Shown: positions 5,623 through 8,981 of the stretch, piece after piece | Numbering within the stretch: position 1 is the stretch's first letter | How the letters are laid out: every line of letters begins with the position of its first letter | Assembly: GCA_947169985.1 (NCBI GenBank) | Contig: CAMVRW010000088.1 | Span: 1 to 8,981 of the forward strand | Length of the DNA: 8,981 nt | Direction: 5' to 3' | Source of the DNA: an uncultured Butyrivibrio sp. | Lineage (GTDB): Bacteria > Bacillota > Clostridia > Lachnospirales > Lachnospiraceae | The notes under the pieces: model-generated | Told to the model about the DNA's origin: nothing | Database searches by the model: none | What the model saw: the letters and a program-made list of their open reading frames with translations, nothing else | Made by a program: the position numbers and the translations under genes

Positions 5623-6711
5623 ATGTCAATCTATACCTTAATCGTAATCATTGGAACCTTGATGATCATTGGCGGAATCTCCCTTGCTGCTACGCCACTC
5701 ATGACCTTTGTGACTGCTGGGTATTTTATAATAATACTTTTTTTTGTTGCGGGTATCATCGGCATTATCCGGGCGGTTCATGAAAAACGTTACGACAGGT
5801 CTTTTATTTTTTCTATCCTGAGCCTTGTTCTTGGTGTGGCGGGATTGGTGACACCCGGAGCTGCAGCTATGAATAATTTTACGCTACTGTATATGGCTGC
5901 GACGTGGCTCTTTGTTCATGGCGTAATGACGATCATTTCATCTGCAGGGAAAAAAGATAAGGGAGACACCTTCTTGAAGATAATAGGTGTTATTCTGGGA
6001 GTGCTGGAAATTTGTCTGTGCGTTTATTCTGTGGCTCATCCGGTAGTCCTCGCCATTAATATTGGCATTCTTATCGGGCTTTATTATATTGAGCAGGGAG
6101 TTAATACGATCATTTTAGGATCCGCACTCAGCATTGGCAGAAACAACGTGACACTGATCTATACGGTTATAGGCGTTCTGACGATCATCGGCGGTTTTTC
6201 CATGATAGCTACACCTCTAAGGACCTTCGTCAGTATCGGTTATTGTATCATATTGCTGTTCTTTATGAACGGTGTATTGGGCATTGTTCATGCAATCAGT
6301 CAAAAATGCTACGACAGGAAATTTGCTTTTGCAATCCTGAGTCTTATCCTGGGCATCATTGGATTTACGGTTCCAGGTATTGCCACTATAAACAATTTCA
6401 CAATTCTTTACATTGTTGCGGCATGGTTGCTTATCCATGGCATACTCACTATTATCGCAGCCGTTGACAGCAAGGATAAGGGCGCTGGAAAAATTCAGGT
6501 TATTTTCGGCGTTGTGATAGGAGTCTTAGAGCTTATCATGTGTATTCTGTCCGTGATTTATCCTATGATGCTGGCGTTCAGTCTTGGGATCCTCGTCGGG
6601 TTCTACATCATCGAGTCCGGTGCCAACATGATCTTTGTCGGATCAAATATTTCGAAAGCTGCAGCTATAGCCCGTGTGGCGAATGAGGCTGAATCTTCAA
6701 TCAACAAGTAA
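5623..6711 (+). CDS. HdeD/DUF308-family membrane protein, internally duplicated
   Basis: A 362-residue, very hydrophobic protein made of two tandem copies of a unit of about 165 residues (about 4-167 and 177-341). Each copy has roughly six membrane spans and shares landmarks: GG-x-S-x2-ATPL, YDR, PG, NNFT, HG and KDKG. A hand alignment of 95 positions gives about 55 identities, with one single-residue gap further on. The unit resembles the HdeD/DUF308 family, whose E. coli member is an acid-resistance membrane protein of about 190 residues; this protein is thus a double-length version. No catalytic residues are seen, and it ends in a short hydrophilic tail rich in alanine and glutamate. It starts 30 nt after the lipoprotein gene and ends 20 nt before the CARF-HEPN gene, so it is likely co-transcribed with the latter. 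Biochemical function is unknown. Confidence 0.8.
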   Translation: MSIYTLIVIIGTLMIIGGISLAATPLMTFVTAGYFIIILFFVAGIIGIIRAVHEKRYDRSFIFSILSLVLGVAGLVTPGAAAMNNFTLLYMAATWLFVHGVMTIISSAGKKDKGDTFLKIIGVILGVLEICLCVYSVAHPVVLAINIGILIGLYYIEQGVNTIILGSALSIGRNNVTLIYTVIGVLTIIGGFSMIATPLRTFVSIGYCIILLFFMNGVLGIVHAISQKCYDRKFAFAILSLILGIIGFTVPGIATINNFTILYIVAAWLLIHGILTIIAAVDSKDKGAGKIQVIFGVVIGVLELIMCILSVIYPMMLAFSLGILVGFYIIESGANMIFVGSNISKAAAIARVANEAESSINK

Positions 6712-6731
6712 TCGATTGTAGGAGAGAATCT

Positions 6732-8585
6732 ATGGCACGTAACATTCTTTTGACTTCTCTATGTCCCACGGAAACTGATCTACCAGCACGATACTTCTCC
6801 ATTCGGAAGGAATTCGGTTTTGATTACTGTGACGCACTTCTTGATGCAGAGGCCGGAATAAAGGTTGTCCTGTCCAGGTACGACATCGATGAGATCATCG
6901 TTATCGGTGGAACAGGCAGTTTTAATGCAGGGGATGAATTGAATTCTGTAGACTTAGGATACGGAAGCAATTTGTATTCCAAGGACAAAGCATCGCTTTC
7001 TTCATACGCTCTGCTTCAGTACCAAATTGCGAAATATGCTGATGAACTTCCTCCGGACAAGGAGGAAGATAACATATCTCTTCCAGATGATGTGAAGCAG
7101 AAGCTGATCAGCTTTATACGGGAATTTCATGAGGGGAATCCTGCACTTAAGAATGTAAAATTCAATCGTTTGTTTGATGCTCTTGTTCAAAGCGATGAGG
7201 TCCGTGAGAGCTTTTGGTCTGCACTCTTTAAAGCCTGTCCTGAGCTTTGTGACAATCAGAACCCCTGCAGACGGTGGGTAAAGAGCTATCTATACGCAGA
7301 GCTGAAACCTTCAGCAAAGCTGGAACTTCTGCCCATAAATGAGGACGTCTGTATCCGGTTCATAACGGAAGCCGAGATGCAGGACAGTGATCAGTGGATC
7401 AACAGCATGATGGCTACGGAAAAGGCAATTACCAAGGAGCAGGAAGAAATCAATTTGTATGTTTCACTTAACAGTGATGATGCTGCAGACACGTTTTTTG
7501 TCATGAATATGCTTGATATTCTGGTCACTATGCCGGGAAGCAAAACTCATTTAAAGAAGTTATTTACGATTCGCAACACTCCCCAGCAAATGAGCGGCAT
7601 TATTCGGGATGATACCGAAGGGTTTGGCTTCACAGGGTTATTCCATGCAATCCGATCTTTCCTGAATTATGGCAAAGCTGACATGATTGTGGACATCTGG
7701 AAAAAGAGCGGAGAACAAAATGAGTATATTTCCGGTATGGTTTACGCCATGCGTAGTGTGGATGTTGGACTTTCCATGTGCAACATACCACTGGTGGAGC
7801 ACGGCATTCTAAGGCTACGGGAATTATTTAAGAGTGAAGAATTTTGGCGGGCTTCCGGGCATTATGGTATGTACTTTAGCATTATTTCAGAAAGCATCCG
7901 TGAGGACTATGGCGCGCTTCTGGAGGGAAATGAAAGGATACCATTTATAGATCTGGTGAAGTGGGCCTACAGGCATCAGTTTTATCAGCAGACCCTGACG
8001 CTAATCGAGTCAAACGCTCCAGAGAATTTGGTTAGCTCCGGAATATTCTATTATTGTGATGACGAGGAAAAAACGGATAATGTCACGCGACTGTTTGCAC
8101 AGCAACGCCTTTCGTTGAAGCCTTATGAATACTATAAGATGGATAGTATTGACCACTATTTCATCAAGACATATAACCGCTCTGGAACCAGGGGCAAAGT
8201 TGGCAAAGGTGAGGATCCGCAGCGAGTATATGCTGCCTTGAGAACGCAATCCGTTGAAAACAGCGATTCTTCACTGATCACCGGCTTTACCGCCTGTGAC
8301 AGTCTTGAAGCATTGCAGGATATTCTGTTTGCTTATTATCATGTCGGAGATGTTCGCAATAAGATTAGCCATGCTGATGCGACCGCGATGACAGAGGGGC
8401 GCCTTGTTGTAGCGGAAAGTGATGAACACTCCGCATTGATCTGGATGAGAGACAGCATTGAATTCTTTATAGACCGCTATGAAAAAGCCATGGCGCAGGT
8501 ACAGGGCAAAAAGCCCAATGTCGTGATCATTACCGGAGATGATGTCCGGATTGCTGCGGAACATATGAAGCATGAAAAGCATTGA
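6732..8585 (+). CDS. CARF-HEPN-like protein (Csx1/Csm6/TM1812-like putative RNase)
   Basis: A 617-residue soluble protein with no signal peptide or membrane span. The N-terminus has Rossmann-like strands NILLTSL (4-10) and DEIIVIGGTGS (53-63), and a further strand INLYVSLNSDD lies at 240-250. This order resembles CARF domains of the TM1812/Csx1 group, which bind cyclic oligoadenylates. A long helical middle follows, and near the C-terminus sits R542-N-K-I-S-H547, the R-x4-H signature of HEPN ribonucleases, within DVRNKISHAD. A last strand-like segment, NVVIITGDD, lies close to the end. In Csm6/Csx1, ligand binding to CARF activates RNA cleavage by a HEPN dimer. No cas gene or CRISPR repeat is present here, and the usual Thr-His-Gly-like loop of Csx1 CARF domains is not evident. 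The start follows AGGAGA at 6720-6725. The HEPN motif is clear; the CARF assignment is moderate and rests on pattern only. Confidence 0.65.
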   Translation: MARNILLTSLCPTETDLPARYFSIRKEFGFDYCDALLDAEAGIKVVLSRYDIDEIIVIGGTGSFNAGDELNSVDLGYGSNLYSKDKASLSSYALLQYQIAKYADELPPDKEEDNISLPDDVKQKLISFIREFHEGNPALKNVKFNRLFDALVQSDEVRESFWSALFKACPELCDNQNPCRRWVKSYLYAELKPSAKLELLPINEDVCIRFITEAEMQDSDQWINSMMATEKAITKEQEEINLYVSLNSDDAADTFFVMNMLDILVTMPGSKTHLKKLFTIRNTPQQMSGIIRDDTEGFGFTGLFHAIRSFLNYGKADMIVDIWKKSGEQNEYISGMVYAMRSVDVGLSMCNIPLVEHGILRLRELFKSEEFWRASGHYGMYFSIISESIREDYGALLEGNERIPFIDLVKWAYRHQFYQQTLTLIESNAPENLVSSGIFYYCDDEEKTDNVTRLFAQQRLSLKPYEYYKMDSIDHYFIKTYNRSGTRGKVGKGEDPQRVYAALRTQSVENSDSSLITGFTACDSLEALQDILFAYYHVGDVRNKISHADATAMTEGRLVVAESDEHSALIWMRDSIEFFIDRYEKAMAQVQGKKPNVVIITGDDVRIAAEHMKHEKH

Positions 8586-8593
8586 TCACTATG

Positions 8594-8598
8594 AGAGG
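8594..8598 (+). promoter_or_regulatory. Ribosome binding site of the last, partial gene
   Basis: AGAGG lies 7 nt before the ATG at 8606. An in-frame ATG at 8591 would add only five residues and would overlap this site, and it has no ribosome binding site of its own, so 8606 is preferred. Confidence 0.5.
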
Positions 8599-8605
8599 TA
8601 CTTTT

Positions 8606-8981
8606 ATGAGGCGTAAAATTACGAAATTGTTTGAATCAAGAAAGGGACACCTTGATTACCGTATAAAGCGGGATTTTGTCCGGGAGGGGATTGCAACGAT
8701 TCCCTGCCAGATTTCCGAATATTACGATGTGATATGTTCATACAGCGTGAAGGGATGTGAGAGCCTGAACCCTGAATTTGAGGATTATGTAAAAGTTATC
8801 ACGGATATGACACCACCGGATTGTCCCGTTGTTTTGAACATTATCTGCAACAATTTGTCTCAAGATGAAAAAGATATCATAGAGGATACCATACTGGACG
8901 ATTTTGCTTACAATCTCGGATTGGTGGAAAAGGAAGAAAAAAGACATACGCAGTCTTTTGCACTTATGACCATTGGTCTTA
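8606..8981 (+). CDS. Unrecognised protein, cut by the window end
   Basis: The frame is open for 125 residues to the end of the window, so this is the N-terminal part of a longer protein that I do not recognise. It starts with a basic stretch (MRRKITKLFESRKGHLDYR) followed by an apparently soluble mixed alpha/beta domain. This contains the segment IPCQISEYYDVICSYSVKG, a strand-like PVVLNIICNNLS and an acidic helix QDEKDIIEDTILDDF. The last visible residues (QSFALMTIGL) are hydrophobic and could open a membrane span, which would make it a cytosolic domain anchored by later helices; the truncation prevents certainty. It begins 20 nt after the CARF-HEPN gene and is very likely co-transcribed with it, making it the most obvious partner candidate. 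No catalytic motif is visible. Confidence 0.75.
   Translation, partial: MRRKITKLFESRKGHLDYRIKRDFVREGIATIPCQISEYYDVICSYSVKGCESLNPEFEDYVKVITDMTPPDCPVVLNIICNNLSQDEKDIIEDTILDDFAYNLGLVEKEEKRHTQSFALMTIGL

Noticed and set aside
5589..5783. Short frame starting at an ATGA overlap with the lipoprotein stop
   Set aside because: It overlaps the HdeD gene in another frame, has no ribosome binding site and encodes a low-quality, cysteine- and histidine-rich sequence typical of a shadow frame.
6732..8981. CRISPR array accompanying the CARF-HEPN gene
   Set aside because: No regularly spaced direct repeats were found here or elsewhere in the window.

Overview
The window reads as a chromosomal stretch from a low-to-mid GC Gram-positive anaerobe. 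A Clostridia/Lachnospiraceae-like host is my best guess. The grounds are strong AAGGAGG-type ribosome binding sites before nearly every gene, an oxygen-sensitive iron-sulfur dehydrogenase, an acetoin-pathway enzyme, and a Gram-positive style lipoprotein signal. No RNA gene, transposon or CRISPR array is visible. All credible genes lie on the + strand with short gaps and no intrinsic terminator between them, so long co-transcription is possible.

Region 1 (1-2378). A well-formed promoter with two TTAAC(A/G) hexamers 11 bp apart, resembling a Gram-positive Pho box, precedes a histidine-phosphatase family enzyme. Next come a PAP2-family membrane phosphatase, a small multi-pass membrane protein of unknown function, and a possible 32-residue peptide overlapping the end of that protein. 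Two phosphatases behind a Pho-box-like element suggest a link to phosphate supply or lipid phosphate turnover; this is inference.

Region 2 (2397-5592). Three metabolic genes follow: alpha-acetolactate decarboxylase (acetoin formation), a PreA-type dihydropyrimidine dehydrogenase, and a prephenate dehydratase-like protein. The PreA homologue carries an extra N-terminal double iron-sulfur module that looks borrowed from PreT. The prephenate dehydratase homologue begins with a lipoprotein signal peptide, so it is probably exported and membrane-tethered, which is unexpected for a cytosolic phenylalanine-biosynthesis enzyme.

Region 3 (5623-8981). An internally duplicated HdeD/DUF308 membrane protein is followed 20 bp later by a 617-residue protein. 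This protein has a CARF-like N-terminal half and a C-terminal HEPN-type RNase motif (RNKISH, R-x4-H), resembling Csx1/Csm6/TM1812 CRISPR-ancillary nucleases, although no cas gene is in view. A further unrecognised gene starts 20 bp downstream and runs off the window. This trio is the best candidate for an undescribed stress or defence module: a ligand-gated RNase-like sensor next to membrane proteins.

All functional calls come from reading motifs by eye; no database search or structure prediction was run.
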